A stretch of DNA of 64,000 nt from Flavobacterium aquidurense. GTDB lineage: Bacteria > Bacteroidota > Bacteroidia > Flavobacteriales > Flavobacteriaceae. The stretch is taken from NCBI RefSeq assembly GCF_001404985.1, contig NZ_JRLF01000006.1, forward strand, positions 310,001 to 374,000, given 5' to 3'. The translations under genes were made by a program, and so were the position numbers. Shown one piece after another: positions 28,593 to 38,530 of this stretch; position 1 is the stretch's first letter; each line of letters starts with the position of its first letter. The notes beneath the pieces are model-generated. The model had not been told where the DNA came from and did no database searches. It saw only the letters and a program-made list of their open reading frames with translations.

Positions 28593-29003
28593 ATGGAACA
28601 GAAAATACATCAGGGGAAAAACGTAAAGCGTTTCAGAGAAATGCTTAACATCAAGCAGGAAGCATTAGCTTATGATCTGGGAAATGACTGGAACCAGAAG
28701 AAAATTTCTATGCTGGAGCAGAAAGATGTAATTGAAGACAATCTGTTGAAACAAATTTCGGCAGTATTAAAAATTCCAGTTGAAGCTTTTCAGAATTTTG
28801 ATGAAGAACATGCGATTAATATAATTGCAAATACATTTACTAATAATGATAGTGCAATTGGTATTCAGAAGAATGATAATTGTACGTTTAATACAATTGA
28901 CAAAATTGTACAATTATATGATGAAAAAATTGCGTTGTATGAGCGTATGTTGAAAGAGAAAGATGAAATGATGGCGAGGCTTGAGAAATTGATAAATAAA
29001 TAA
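28593..29003 (+). CDS. XRE family transcriptional regulator with C-terminal coiled coil
   Basis: 136 residues. The N-terminal 65 are a Cro/C1-type HTH (HQGKNVKRFREMLNIKQEAL, WNQKKISMLEQKDVI, LKQISAVLKIPVEAFQ). The C-terminal part (IVQLYDEKIALYERMLKEK, DEMMARLEKLINK) is a coiled coil for dimerisation. It is a common small regulator in flavobacteria. It lies between the divergent unknown gene and the STAND NTPase gene, convergent with the latter. Confidence 0.88.
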   Translation: MEQKIHQGKNVKRFREMLNIKQEALAYDLGNDWNQKKISMLEQKDVIEDNLLKQISAVLKIPVEAFQNFDEEHAINIIANTFTNNDSAIGIQKNDNCTFNTIDKIVQLYDEKIALYERMLKEKDEMMARLEKLINK

Positions 29004-29028
29004 TTGTTTATAAAGATATATTAATGCA

Positions 29029-29055
29029 AAAAAGAGACTTCAAAAGTCTCTTTTT
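29029..29055. terminator. Terminator between XRE gene and STAND gene
   Basis: Stem AAAAAGAGACTT / AAGTCTCTTTTT with a short loop and T-rich end, 25 bp after the XRE stop; A/T arms would let it work on both strands, though the STAND stop is 213 bp away. Confidence 0.8.
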
Positions 29056-29268
29056 GTGTATTATTTAAATAAAAAAATATTACAATTAATTATATTACTT
29101 CTTTTTTTTAAATTTAAACTGTAATACTTCCAGATTTAAAAACTAATCTCTAATTGGGATTTTTTTTTACAATTATTTACTGAAAACCCAAAAGATTTTT
29201 CGATATTTATTAGTGAGATAAAAAATAAAGCCATCTTTAAATCGCTGGAGTTTCAAAATTATATTTTT

Positions 29269-32200
29269 TTAACTCTGTTTTGTATTTAAAACTCCAGTTA
29301 TATTATTGTCCTTTAAGTAATAAGTACCGCTAAACCCTAATGTTCCAAGGTATTCTTTTCCAAATGTAGCTCCACCTATCACTTGTTTTTCACCAAGAAT
29401 AGTCCATACAATCTTTAAATTATTCTCTTTCAGATACTGTAAAAATGGTTTTTTTCTAATTAAAAAGTAAGAATTAGAATTATTATTAGTACTTGCATCA
29501 AAACAAGTTAAATCACCATTAGAATTGAGAAATTCTCCTTCCTTATCCGAATATTGTAGTTTCATTCCATTAAAAATTCCTAAACTTGGCTTCATAAAAG
29601 TGATTGTTTCTTCTTTAGATTTATCAAATTCTTCTTCCCACATATAAGTTTCTACTGGTATAAGTACTGAGGAAATAAAACTACCCGTTTTTCTGTCATA
29701 TACATCCCGTTTCTGACCTTCATACTCTAATTCATAACAGATGTCTCTATAAGCTTGCGACCAATAATATTCTCTATTAAAAACCTCGTATTTTTCTCTA
29801 TTTTCAGGCATCCACCTACCCATAAAATCTTGTTTAACTGACCAACTCGTAAAATCATCAAAATCCTTTTCTTCTAAAATGTAGCTTCTAATTTGACACC
29901 ACATTCTTTTATGCTGGTTATCCCATTTTTCCTCACCAATTTTTTTTGCTTCAGACCATCCGGGGTGTCCTTCTAAAACAAGCCACTCATTCTTTTCACT
30001 ATCAATTACGTTGATAAGTTTTTCAATAACTGGAAGATTGTCAGATTTCTTTACCCAATCCTCCAAAGAACAATCCCAATTAAATGTATCTTTACTAATC
30101 CACCAATAATCTATCTCTTCATCTTCTCGGTAGGTTTCCGTAGTTTTTATTAAAATTGTAGGATCGATATCTCTTATATAAGGATTCCAAGGACCTTGAT
30201 ATGGTTCTTCTTTTCCATCGTTTGCCCATCTTTCATATTTTTTAAAATTATCAGATACTCTCGCTGTAATTTCGTACAATGCCAACCATTGATATTTTTT
30301 GCCAATCCTCTCAATGATTGCTGCTTTTCTTCCATTGTATTCTAAACTATTGTCATACTCTCCATGTTTTTCAACATCATACCCATATTTTTTAAAAATC
30401 CAGTCAACTGCAATATTACTTAAATCATCTGGGTTTACATCCCAAGTACTTAATGCGCTCTGAAAAGTATACCTACCAAAATCACCATATCCACCTGTAC
30501 CTCTTCCGTATTCAGTTGTCATAGAACTTAAAATCTCATTCTGTGACCAGTATATTTTTTTAAAACTTGGATCATCATAATCAAATTTATACAACTCGTC
30601 TATTTCTTCATTTGACAACACCGTTTCTGGGAAATAACTTTTATAAGGAGGTCTTGCATCTATAATATCAAAAGTTAATTTCTGCTTTAAATAATAGGTA
30701 TATTCAATAACTCCTCTCGCATAATCACGTAGCAAAATGTGAGGATAAACTTCTTCTTTTTGTTTAAATATTGATTTATAAATATATTCACTTAAATCTG
30801 CAAGCTTTTCTATCTGTTTAGTTCGCAAACTACATCCATAAGCCACGGCGAAAAGTCTTTCATAAACAGATGGATCATTACATTTTTCAAAACTTTTTAA
30901 AACCTCAATCAAGACACCAATTCTATTCTGTAATAAGTTAACAAGCGCTTTTGTAGAGCTGTCCCTAAGCTCTCTGTTTGTAGAAGTATGAAACCACGCT
31001 AATGTAATGCTTGTTAATTTAACAGACTCATCTGAGATATGAAGTTTATTCTCTTGGTTCCATCCCCAATCTATAAGTCTTTTAAAAGATGAGTCATTAT
31101 CAAATTTATCTTTTAAAAGATATGTCCAGGTTGCATCTCTATCTGCCATACTGAGACTAGACAAATGTCTATGTAACGAGTATGCGTTATAAAAATGTTC
31201 TGGCACAGAAGTTACCGATATAATTGTTTCCCAAAATAATTTATGAGTTTCATCATATGAAAACACAACCTCGTCAACATACTTTTCTGAACTATCATTT
31301 ATAGTTTCATATTTACGCCATAGAAGACTTTCAACAAATGATTCTGCTATCGTGTAGTTGTCTTTTAAATTAGGAATTAATTCATAAAATTCTTTGTTGA
31401 TCTTTTCAGGAATCTGAATAGAAAAAGCATCAATTAGTCCCTTATTAAAATATAAAGCATTTTCATCCTCTATATATTTAAAAAAACTTCCTCCTTCTTG
31501 AAATTCAGTCTCCAAATTTAAATCTGTGTTCAGTAAATATTTACAAGTAAGATGATCTTCAAACCTTTCATAAGCCAAATAAATTCCTTCTTCATAATTA
31601 TCCTTCTCAATCCAAAATAAATTCTTTGCAAAAACTCCTTCAGAAATAAGCTCATCTAAAAAAGTTCCTTTTTTGGTAACAAATTTTGAAACAATTTCTT
31701 CAATTATTTCTATTGCTTTTTCATAACTGACATATCTTAAATCGCTATCTAACTTGTAATGTATAATAGCTTCTACACATCTATCTGCTAAATTAATGCC
31801 AGTCGAATAATCAAATCTTTTAGAACTTGCCAATACAGTATTCACATTCTTTATGAAAAAATTAATTATTGAGCTAATTCCTTGAACTCCATCTGGTATT
31901 TTATTTTGACCAGATTTAGATATACCCTCACAAAAAAGTTTTAGAAATAACGGATTGTGAAACTCTGGGTGTAAAAGAGGTATGCTAGGCAGTTGAATTC
32001 CATAATTGGAAAAAAACAATTTACAGGCATCGTATTCATTATTTCTAAATCCATAAAGCTTATTTTCAATAAGACTTAATTCTTTAATATCTTCTTTAGG
32101 AAATATTAAATCCTTATAGGATGAACGCACGCTTAGAACCAAACCTAAGTATTCATATTTTTTTACTTCAGAAATAAAACTCCTAATATTCTCTGGCCAA

Positions 32201-33519
32201 ATATACTTTCCCCTTCCTTCATTAACTGCATCAATAAAAATTATAATTCTCTTTTCTGTTATTTTTGCTCTCTCGTTAATGATACTTAAAAACTCTTCTG
32301 ATGTTGTATTTTTTATCTGGAGCCAGCTAAATATTTGAGTCCATGGATTATCCTCTGTTGTAAACTGTTGCCCTAGAAGGAAAATACTTTCGTAATTTTT
32401 TTTAACTCTTTTAGTTACTATATCTCCTAACATATGGGATTTCCCTATACCTGCCTCGCCTTCTAAAATTAAATAAGGATTATTAGCTGTTTCACATAAA
32501 CCATCTTCGATGAAATCCCTAAATTTATAAATATTGTTTTCAAAATCTCTAAGATTTCTCAATTCAGTTCCATATTTATGATAATGCGAAAAATCATTTT
32601 TTTCCTTTTGAAGTTTATATTCTTCCTTATTATAATACTGTTTTAATTTACCCGTAATTTCTTCAATTGAATCCAAAATGGTTATAAAATTGTCAAATCC
32701 TATTTTTTCATTATTTTCGAAATCTATTGCAGAATAGAACTGATAAATTTCATCAAACTTCTGCTCTAATAATTCAACATCTTCTTTTACTTCCTCTTTC
32801 TTTTTTAATACTTTTCTTCCCTTAATTAACAGTTCATCAATGATAGCAGCTATAGATTTTTTAAAATCTGAAGTGCGTCCAAGTGCGTCAAAAATTTTTG
32901 AGACTTCCAGAGCAAAATTAAGTTCAGGAGTATATCGCTTTCCTAAGACAATAATTGATTTTTCACATTGATTCTTAAACCAATCTTTATCCGGAATAAA
33001 ATTTAATGAGGATTTTATATCTATAATCTTTTCGTGAATATCATCAACTTTTACTTCAATACTATTTAGCCTTTCAATAGTTTCAAATATTTTAGTTTTA
33101 TAGTTTTCATCGATAAAGAGAGACTTAAGTTTTTTGTCTTCTTTTATTTTGGAAGTAAACCTCCCGTAGAAAAATTCTAATTCTTCTTTAGTAGGAACTA
33201 TAATGTTAGGATTTTCTTGAAATCTATGAAGCAAATCTTCGTAATTAATAGTCTGTTTTGCAAACAAAAGATATTTATTCAATTCCTCAAATATTATCTG
33301 AGATTGGAAAAAATAAAATTTAGAGTCACCTTCCTTTACTAAATAATGCTGGCGAAATTCCGTTATCGTTTCAAGAATAATTTCTATTAATTGATTTTTA
33401 TATTTCTTTTTCGGAAAAAATAAGTTTTTTAATCTACCGTAGCCTTCTTCTTTTGTGAATTGATCTAGAAATTTTAAACTTACGTAACCTGCAATCGTAA
33501 TTAAAGTAATTGGTTCCAT
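29269..33519 (-). CDS. STAND-class NTPase (NACHT/Avs-like), candidate antiphage sensor
   Basis: 1416 residues. A central P-loop NTPase is clear: Walker A GEAGIGKSH (354-362, K360) and Walker B IIIFIDAVNEG with D430, followed by VLSVRSSY as an arginine sensor-like motif. An N-terminal 340-residue region of mainly helices and coiled coil would be the effector or adaptor; no nuclease, TIR or protease motif is seen. The C-terminal 750 residues are a large helical, Trp-rich sensor region. The size, three-part plan and DAxNEG Walker B recall Avs/AVAST-type STAND proteins that sense phage proteins and oligomerise. It is a single gene with lower codon similarity to its neighbours and flanked by a truC fragment, compatible with transfer. 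Function is inference. Confidence 0.75.
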   Translation of the reverse strand: MEPITLITIAGYVSLKFLDQFTKEEGYGRLKNLFFPKKKYKNQLIEIILETITEFRQHYLVKEGDSKFYFFQSQIIFEELNKYLLFAKQTINYEDLLHRFQENPNIIVPTKEELEFFYGRFTSKIKEDKKLKSLFIDENYKTKIFETIERLNSIEVKVDDIHEKIIDIKSSLNFIPDKDWFKNQCEKSIIVLGKRYTPELNFALEVSKIFDALGRTSDFKKSIAAIIDELLIKGRKVLKKKEEVKEDVELLEQKFDEIYQFYSAIDFENNEKIGFDNFITILDSIEEITGKLKQYYNKEEYKLQKEKNDFSHYHKYGTELRNLRDFENNIYKFRDFIEDGLCETANNPYLILEGEAGIGKSHMLGDIVTKRVKKNYESIFLLGQQFTTEDNPWTQIFSWLQIKNTTSEEFLSIINERAKITEKRIIIFIDAVNEGRGKYIWPENIRSFISEVKKYEYLGLVLSVRSSYKDLIFPKEDIKELSLIENKLYGFRNNEYDACKLFFSNYGIQLPSIPLLHPEFHNPLFLKLFCEGISKSGQNKIPDGVQGISSIINFFIKNVNTVLASSKRFDYSTGINLADRCVEAIIHYKLDSDLRYVSYEKAIEIIEEIVSKFVTKKGTFLDELISEGVFAKNLFWIEKDNYEEGIYLAYERFEDHLTCKYLLNTDLNLETEFQEGGSFFKYIEDENALYFNKGLIDAFSIQIPEKINKEFYELIPNLKDNYTIAESFVESLLWRKYETINDSSEKYVDEVVFSYDETHKLFWETIISVTSVPEHFYNAYSLHRHLSSLSMADRDATWTYLLKDKFDNDSSFKRLIDWGWNQENKLHISDESVKLTSITLAWFHTSTNRELRDSSTKALVNLLQNRIGVLIEVLKSFEKCNDPSVYERLFAVAYGCSLRTKQIEKLADLSEYIYKSIFKQKEEVYPHILLRDYARGVIEYTYYLKQKLTFDIIDARPPYKSYFPETVLSNEEIDELYKFDYDDPSFKKIYWSQNEILSSMTTEYGRGTGGYGDFGRYTFQSALSTWDVNPDDLSNIAVDWIFKKYGYDVEKHGEYDNSLEYNGRKAAIIERIGKKYQWLALYEITARVSDNFKKYERWANDGKEEPYQGPWNPYIRDIDPTILIKTTETYREDEEIDYWWISKDTFNWDCSLEDWVKKSDNLPVIEKLINVIDSEKNEWLVLEGHPGWSEAKKIGEEKWDNQHKRMWCQIRSYILEEKDFDDFTSWSVKQDFMGRWMPENREKYEVFNREYYWSQAYRDICYELEYEGQKRDVYDRKTGSFISSVLIPVETYMWEEEFDKSKEETITFMKPSLGIFNGMKLQYSDKEGEFLNSNGDLTCFDASTNNNSNSYFLIRKKPFLQYLKENNLKIVWTILGEKQVIGGATFGKEYLGTLGFSGTYYLKDNNITGVLNTKQS

Positions 33520-33725
33520 GTATGTTCGTTTTTATTTAAATGTTATTATATTTCCTTGTATAAAATGCTTTAAGATTAATGTTTACTAAAAAAATCAACA
33601 CATTTTTTTTATTACTCTATTGCATTGTTCTATTTTCATTTGATTTTCTTAATCACATGCTAAGTTAAAATTTATTGCTAAAATGTAAAAAAAATGATAC
33701 ATTTTTCGAATTAATTAAAAATTAA

Positions 33726-33912
33726 TATAGAAATAAAACTCATAAAAGAGATTTCAATTGAAATCTCTTTACTTTCCCAATGTTAGAAATTCTTTACCAG
33801 GACTAATATATTATAGCCATTAATAAACCAAGCGGCTTGTTGGTTCACAAATCAATTTATGCGCGCGATGCAAAAGTGTATGCCATTCAGGAATTGAGAA
33901 ATCAAATTGGGA
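33726..33912 (+). pseudogene. Truncated 5' copy of truC (duplicate of 35640-35830)
   Basis: Nearly identical to the first 135 bp of truC at 35698 plus about 55 bp upstream. The ATG (33780) is kept, but Q9 is TAA (QD-stop-YIIAINKPSG), and homology ends after RNQIG, at about 33912. A perfect 26 bp palindrome (33745-33770) lies before the ATG; the intact copy has a degenerate version of the same dyad. The two copies flank the amino-acid permease gene as direct repeats. Confidence 0.85.
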
Positions 33913-33944
33913 AATACAGAATTATAAACGAAAACACAACATTT

Positions 33945-33992
33945 AAAAAAAGGCATTAAAAATCAACTACAAATTGATACTCAATGCCTTTA
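33945..33992 (-). terminator. Terminator of the amino-acid permease gene
   Basis: On the minus strand AAAGGCATT and AATGCCTTT pair around an inner ATCAA/TTGAT dyad, with T residues following; about 20 bp past the permease stop. Confidence 0.75.
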
Positions 33993-34011
33993 ATATTATA
34001 ACAAAAACTAC

Positions 34012-35436
34012 TTATTTTTTCGCTTTCAAAACTTTAAAACATATAAAAAGAATACCTAACCAAATAGGAATTAATTCTACGGATAACTTCATATTTGTGA
34101 TCCACATGATGGACAAAATACCAAATAAAAACACAAAACAGATATAATTACTTACCGGATAAAATAAGGAAGGAAACTTAGTTTTTGTGTTTTCCTTGTC
34201 TTTCGAAAGTCTAAATCTTAGATGCGTATACGAAATCATAACCCAGTTAATAACTAAACAAGACACTACTAAAGACATTAAAATACTAAAAGCTTCTTCG
34301 GGCATTATTTTATTTATTAAAATACAAATCGCTGCAAAACACGAAGAAATTAAAATAGCATTAATGGGCACTGAATGTCGGTTTAGTTTCTTTAAAAACT
34401 TAGGAGCACTTCCCTGATCTGCTAAACCATATAACATGCGTGAGTTACTATAAACACTGCTATTATATACAGATAATGCTGCAGTTAATACAATTAAATT
34501 AAGCACATTGGCAATAAGCTTTGTAAAAAATATTTTGGTACCAAAAAGCTCAAATTCCATCCCATTTAGATTTTGAAAAACCATTACAAACGGGCTGCTA
34601 TCTGTCGTAATTTGTCTCCAAGGTGATAAAGCAAATAAAATGACCAATGCACCAACATAAAATATAAGGATTCTATAAATAACCTGATTTGTTGCTTTCG
34701 GGATGTTTTTTTCTGGGTTTTCGGCTTCTGCAGCGGTAATTCCAATAAGTTCTAAACCTCCAAAAGAGAACATAATTAGCGCCATTGCAGATAATAAACC
34801 CTGAAAATCACCAGTTGCAGTTTTTTCGAAGAAACCTTTAGGGAAAAAGCCTCCATCGTTATATAAATTATGAATTGTTGCGTGCTCTCCTCCTGTTCCA
34901 CTTATTAGCAAATACGTTCCAAAAAGAATCATGGCAATAATGGCAACCACTTTTATGATCGAAAACCAGAATTCAGTTTCTCCGTAAACTTTTACAGAGG
35001 CAAAATTCAAAGCATTAATCACCAGAAAGAAAAATAAACTGGATGCCCAAAGCGGAATTTCGGGCCACCAAAACTGCACATAAACACCAATGGCAGTAAG
35101 TTCTGCCATACTCACTAAGATATATAAAATCCAATAATTCCAACCGGATGCAAAACCCGCAAAAGAACCGCAATATTTATAAGCAAAGTGACTAAAACTT
35201 CCTGAAACAGGTTCTTCGACCACCATTTCGCCAAGTTGCCTCATGATAAAAAAAGCGATAATTCCGGCAATGGCATATCCTAAAATAACAGATGGTCCTG
35301 CTAATACAGCCGCCGGGCCAATACCCAGGAAAAGTCCTGTACCTATTGATCCGCCTAAGGCAATTAACTGAATGTGGCGATTCGTCAGTCCGCGTTTAAG
35401 CTGATTATCTTGTATGTTTTCTTGTGTGTTTTTCAC
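34012..35436 (-). CDS. Amino-acid permease, APC superfamily (AAT group)
   Basis: 474 residues with 12 hydrophobic segments. The N-terminal signature LKRGLTNRHIQLIALGGSIGTGLFLGIG is the hallmark of the AroP/PheP/CycA/ProY group; GEMVVEEPVSGSFSHFAYKYCG and MALIMFSFGGLELIGITAAEAENPEKNIPKA are further family blocks. It is a proton symporter in the inner membrane; which amino acid it carries cannot be told from sequence alone. It lies between two copies of the truC 5' end. Confidence 0.92.
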   Translation of the reverse strand: MKNTQENIQDNQLKRGLTNRHIQLIALGGSIGTGLFLGIGPAAVLAGPSVILGYAIAGIIAFFIMRQLGEMVVEEPVSGSFSHFAYKYCGSFAGFASGWNYWILYILVSMAELTAIGVYVQFWWPEIPLWASSLFFFLVINALNFASVKVYGETEFWFSIIKVVAIIAMILFGTYLLISGTGGEHATIHNLYNDGGFFPKGFFEKTATGDFQGLLSAMALIMFSFGGLELIGITAAEAENPEKNIPKATNQVIYRILIFYVGALVILFALSPWRQITTDSSPFVMVFQNLNGMEFELFGTKIFFTKLIANVLNLIVLTAALSVYNSSVYSNSRMLYGLADQGSAPKFLKKLNRHSVPINAILISSCFAAICILINKIMPEEAFSILMSLVVSCLVINWVMISYTHLRFRLSKDKENTKTKFPSLFYPVSNYICFVFLFGILSIMWITNMKLSVELIPIWLGILFICFKVLKAKK

Positions 35437-35697
35437 AAATTAGTTTTTTAAAATGAGTAAAATGTACCCACAAATGTATAATCAGCGAATATAAGTTAAA
35501 AAAGGAATCCTGCAAAGCATGAAGATGATAGTTGTTTTCTTTAAAGAGATTTATAAAAGAAATTTTTAATGAATAGTAATAATGTCAACAAGCGAAGAAA
35601 GTCCACAATTTATGCCGTTAGAAAGAAAACATTGGTAGTATAGAAATAAATAAGTCCTAAACGGGATTTCAATCGAAATCTCGTTTACTTTTGCCCA

Positions 35698-36393
35698 ATG
35701 TTAGAAATTCTTTACCAAGACCAATATATTATCGCCATTAATAAGCCAAGTGGCTTGCTGGTTCACAAATCATTTTATGCGCGCGATGCAAAAGTGTATG
35801 CCATTCAGGAATTAAGAAATCAAATAGGTCAACATGTTTATCCTGTTCATCGTTTAGACCGCAAAACATCTGGTGTTTTGTTATTTGCACTGGATAAAGA
35901 TGTTTTGAAAATTATGAATGATCGTTTTGCAATTCGCGAAGTCGAAAAAAAATATCTGGCAATTTTACGTGGCTGGTCGCCTCAAGAACAAACAATAGAT
36001 TATGATTTAACGAATGATGATGATGTTAAACAAAATGCAATAACACACTTTCATCGTTTACAAAATGCCGAAGTTGCCTTAGAATTCAACAATAAACCCA
36101 CTTCACGATATTGTTTGGTAGAAGCGATTCCTGAAACCGGACGTATGCATCAATTGCGAAAACATTTTAAACATATTTTTCATCCCATTTTAGGAAGTCG
36201 GCCACATGGCTGCAACAAACAAAATAAATTATGGCTGGAGAATTTTAACCTTACAGGAATGATGCTTCATGCACATCAGTTAATTTTTAATCATCCCATA
36301 AACAATCAGCAACTAATCCTGAATGCCAAGATCAATGAAGAGTTTAGCAGAGTTGGTACTATTCTAAATCTGGATTTGAGTAAGTATGAATAG
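35698..36393 (+). CDS. truC: tRNA pseudouridine synthase, TruC-like (RluA family)
   Basis: 231 residues. The opening LEILYQDQYIIAINKPSGLLVHKS and QIGQHVYPVHRLDRKTSGVLL match E. coli TruC, which modifies U65 of tRNA. The catalytic aspartate is D54 in HRLDRKTSG; the later ETGRMHQLRKHFKHI and HAHQLIF are RluA-family motifs. The N-terminal S4 domain is absent, as in TruC. A broken duplicate of its 5' end lies at 33780. Just before the start is an imperfect dyad around 35661-35687 that probably ends an upstream transcript or forms a leader hairpin. Confidence 0.88.
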   Translation: MLEILYQDQYIIAINKPSGLLVHKSFYARDAKVYAIQELRNQIGQHVYPVHRLDRKTSGVLLFALDKDVLKIMNDRFAIREVEKKYLAILRGWSPQEQTIDYDLTNDDDVKQNAITHFHRLQNAEVALEFNNKPTSRYCLVEAIPETGRMHQLRKHFKHIFHPILGSRPHGCNKQNKLWLENFNLTGMMLHAHQLIFNHPINNQQLILNAKINEEFSRVGTILNLDLSKYE

Positions 36394-36418
36394 AATAATC
36401 TTTGGATAATTATAAGTA

Positions 36419-37117
36419 TTAGCAAATCAGCAACAACCTATATTCTCCTTCATTTTCTATTGGCGCCCTATGAATGCAAGGCAATACTTGTTGTTTTGGA
36501 TGATCTACCGCAAGTCGCCAAAGATGTCCTAAACCTAAATTAACAGGCTCTGCATTTTCATGAATCTGATAATGCAAATCAAAATAATTTTCTTTCAAAA
36601 ACTCTTCAAATCCTTCCTCTGGTCCATCATACAGTTCTTTTAGTTTGGTTCGGATTTCCGGAATTATAATTTTTTGTTCTGCCTGCGAATTAGCAATAAT
36701 ATCGCTTGCGGCTCCGTGATAGGTACATAAAAAAGTATCTGTTGCAACGGGCGAACGATCAACATGAAACGAATACACATCTGTAGCTATAAAATCAAAT
36801 TCGTCATCACGTTCGTAACACTTTAGTAAATTAAGAGAAGGCGAAGCGCCAAAATCAGCTAATAACTGTAGATCATTCAAAATTATTTCCCTTGCCATAT
36901 TTCCCTTTTCTGATAGCTGCAGGGCGATTAGGTCTTCAGGAAAAACTTCGGTTATATTTTCTTTTAAAGATAATTGGGTTACAATCTCCTTAAAATCGCC
37001 ATCTAAATTTCTGTGCCAGCATAACGCATTCATTTCTCCATTGAAACTGGTATTTACAAGCTCAGAGAAAGTAGATACGGTCCCAATTTGGCTGTTGTCA
37101 GAAAATGTATTGCTCAT
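36419..37117 (-). CDS. DUF1826 domain protein
   Basis: 232 residues, cytosolic. Family features are MNALCWHRNLDGDFKEIV near the start, FDFIATDVYSFHVDRSPVATDTFLCTYHGAAS (His, Asp and Cys in mid-protein) and a late LPCIHRAPIENEGEYRLLLIC. DUF1826 genes are often found near zinc-homeostasis genes in other bacteria, but no such gene is next to this one. It is convergent with truC (25 bp). Confidence 0.85.
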   Translation of the reverse strand: MSNTFSDNSQIGTVSTFSELVNTSFNGEMNALCWHRNLDGDFKEIVTQLSLKENITEVFPEDLIALQLSEKGNMAREIILNDLQLLADFGASPSLNLLKCYERDDEFDFIATDVYSFHVDRSPVATDTFLCTYHGAASDIIANSQAEQKIIIPEIRTKLKELYDGPEEGFEEFLKENYFDLHYQIHENAEPVNLGLGHLWRLAVDHPKQQVLPCIHRAPIENEGEYRLLLIC

Positions 37118-37329
37118 AGTACGATATTAAGAAGCTAGTTACTTTATATATCGCAAAATTATGTAATAGCAGTCAGTTGTTGGTGTTTTTATCGCTATAA
37201 TTTTTGCTGTTACTGCTTTTTTTGTCACAAAAATTGATAGACATCAACTGCTTCTTTTAAAATATTTGGGTATCAAAAAACCTAAATTGAAGTTATTACG
37301 TAATTGAGTGAAATACAAAATTAGTACTA

Positions 37330-38439
37330 ATGAATAATCGGAATTGCATGCTGAATAAATACTTTTTTAAATCCTTATTTTTCCTTTTTGTTTTTTCCTT
37401 TTCTTTTGGGGCATTTGCACAAAAGAATCTCTATGCAGGAATTGAAATAGGAAGTAAGGGAATTAAGTTTTCTGTTATAGATGTAAATAATATTAAAAAA
37501 GGAGATTATGATATCATCGAATACTGGACAGAAAACGTTGGTATAGCAAGAGGTATTTCTATCGATGGTAATCTGGCTCAGGAAGACATAAACAAAGCCG
37601 GAACTGTCGTACTTGAAAATTTTTCGAAAATAAAAAAGATGTACAGTGTTGCCGATGAAAATATTTTTATCGTAGCTTCTTCCGGAGTTGCCCTTGCACA
37701 CAATACGCAATTATTAACGGATAAAATTAAGGCTTTAACAAACAAAGACCTGGATTTTATTAACGCAGAAACAGAAGGCAAAATGTTGCTAAAAGGCGCC
37801 ATTCCTCCTACTGACTATCAAGATGCGATTGTTTTGGACATAGGCGGCGGAAACACAAAAGGTGGTTATGTAAATGTGCTTAATGACAATAAATTTGAGT
37901 TTTTTCCTTTAAAATTAGATTACGGTACGATCACACTTACAGAAGCAATTAATAAAACGATTGTAATCCCGAAGGAAATAAACAGTATGTCAGTCTATAC
38001 GGAGAAATCATTTGAGTATGCTCCAATTTTAAGACAAAAAATAAAAGACATGCTCAATAGTAAACCTTTATCACTCCAGAAAAAGAAAATATATCTTTCA
38101 GGAGGAGCTGTTTGGGCATTTGTAACCTTATACTACAATAAAAATAACGAAGATCATTTTGTGCCTTTAAAAATGGAAGATATTGTAAACTATGATGCCA
38201 TTTTAAAGAACAACTTTATTACGTATGAAAACCTGGCTAAAACAAGTAAAGAAGCCGAAAAAGTAACCAATACGTACAGCCAGAAACATTTAATTTCAGG
38301 AAATAATATTTTGATATCCTGTCTGGAAAGTATTCCGGATTTGAAATCGAAGAAAATTTATTTTGCAAAAGAAGGTCAAATAGCCTGGTTAGTTTCTTAT
38401 GTAGTGGACCGCTCTAAGAAAATTAAAAACAATTTCTAG
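37330..38439 (+). CDS. Exported Ppx/GppA-like phosphatase
   Basis: 369 residues. An N-terminal hydrophobic segment ending in FSFGAFAQ is a signal peptide or anchor, which is unusual since exopolyphosphatases are cytosolic. The actin-like ATPase fold of the Ppx/GppA family is seen in YAGIEIGSKGIKFSVID (first phosphate loop), NIFIVASSGVAL, NAETEGKML and DAIVLDIGGGNTKGGYV (second loop), with LSGGAVWA later. The enzyme would hydrolyse polyphosphate or a nucleotide phosphate in the periplasm or on the surface. It is followed 91 bp later by a Roadblock-like gene on the same strand. Confidence 0.8.
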   Translation: MNNRNCMLNKYFFKSLFFLFVFSFSFGAFAQKNLYAGIEIGSKGIKFSVIDVNNIKKGDYDIIEYWTENVGIARGISIDGNLAQEDINKAGTVVLENFSKIKKMYSVADENIFIVASSGVALAHNTQLLTDKIKALTNKDLDFINAETEGKMLLKGAIPPTDYQDAIVLDIGGGNTKGGYVNVLNDNKFEFFPLKLDYGTITLTEAINKTIVIPKEINSMSVYTEKSFEYAPILRQKIKDMLNSKPLSLQKKKIYLSGGAVWAFVTLYYNKNNEDHFVPLKMEDIVNYDAILKNNFITYENLAKTSKEAEKVTNTYSQKHLISGNNILISCLESIPDLKSKKIYFAKEGQIAWLVSYVVDRSKKIKNNF

Positions 38440-38530
38440 TATTCGCATAAAAGCCAGAGTTTACTAAATATTCTAAAACCTTTACCCACCATTAAATATA
38501 AATAAAAACAATAATTTAAAATAGTTTAAT

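Noticed and set aside
27854..29003. A toxin-antitoxin pair formed by the unknown gene and the XRE gene
   Set aside because: The two are divergent, not an operon, and the unknown protein has no toxin motif.
29269..33519. A clear Avs1-4 type assignment for the STAND protein
   Set aside because: The N-terminal effector motifs that define the known Avs classes are not visible by eye; only the general STAND plan is supported.
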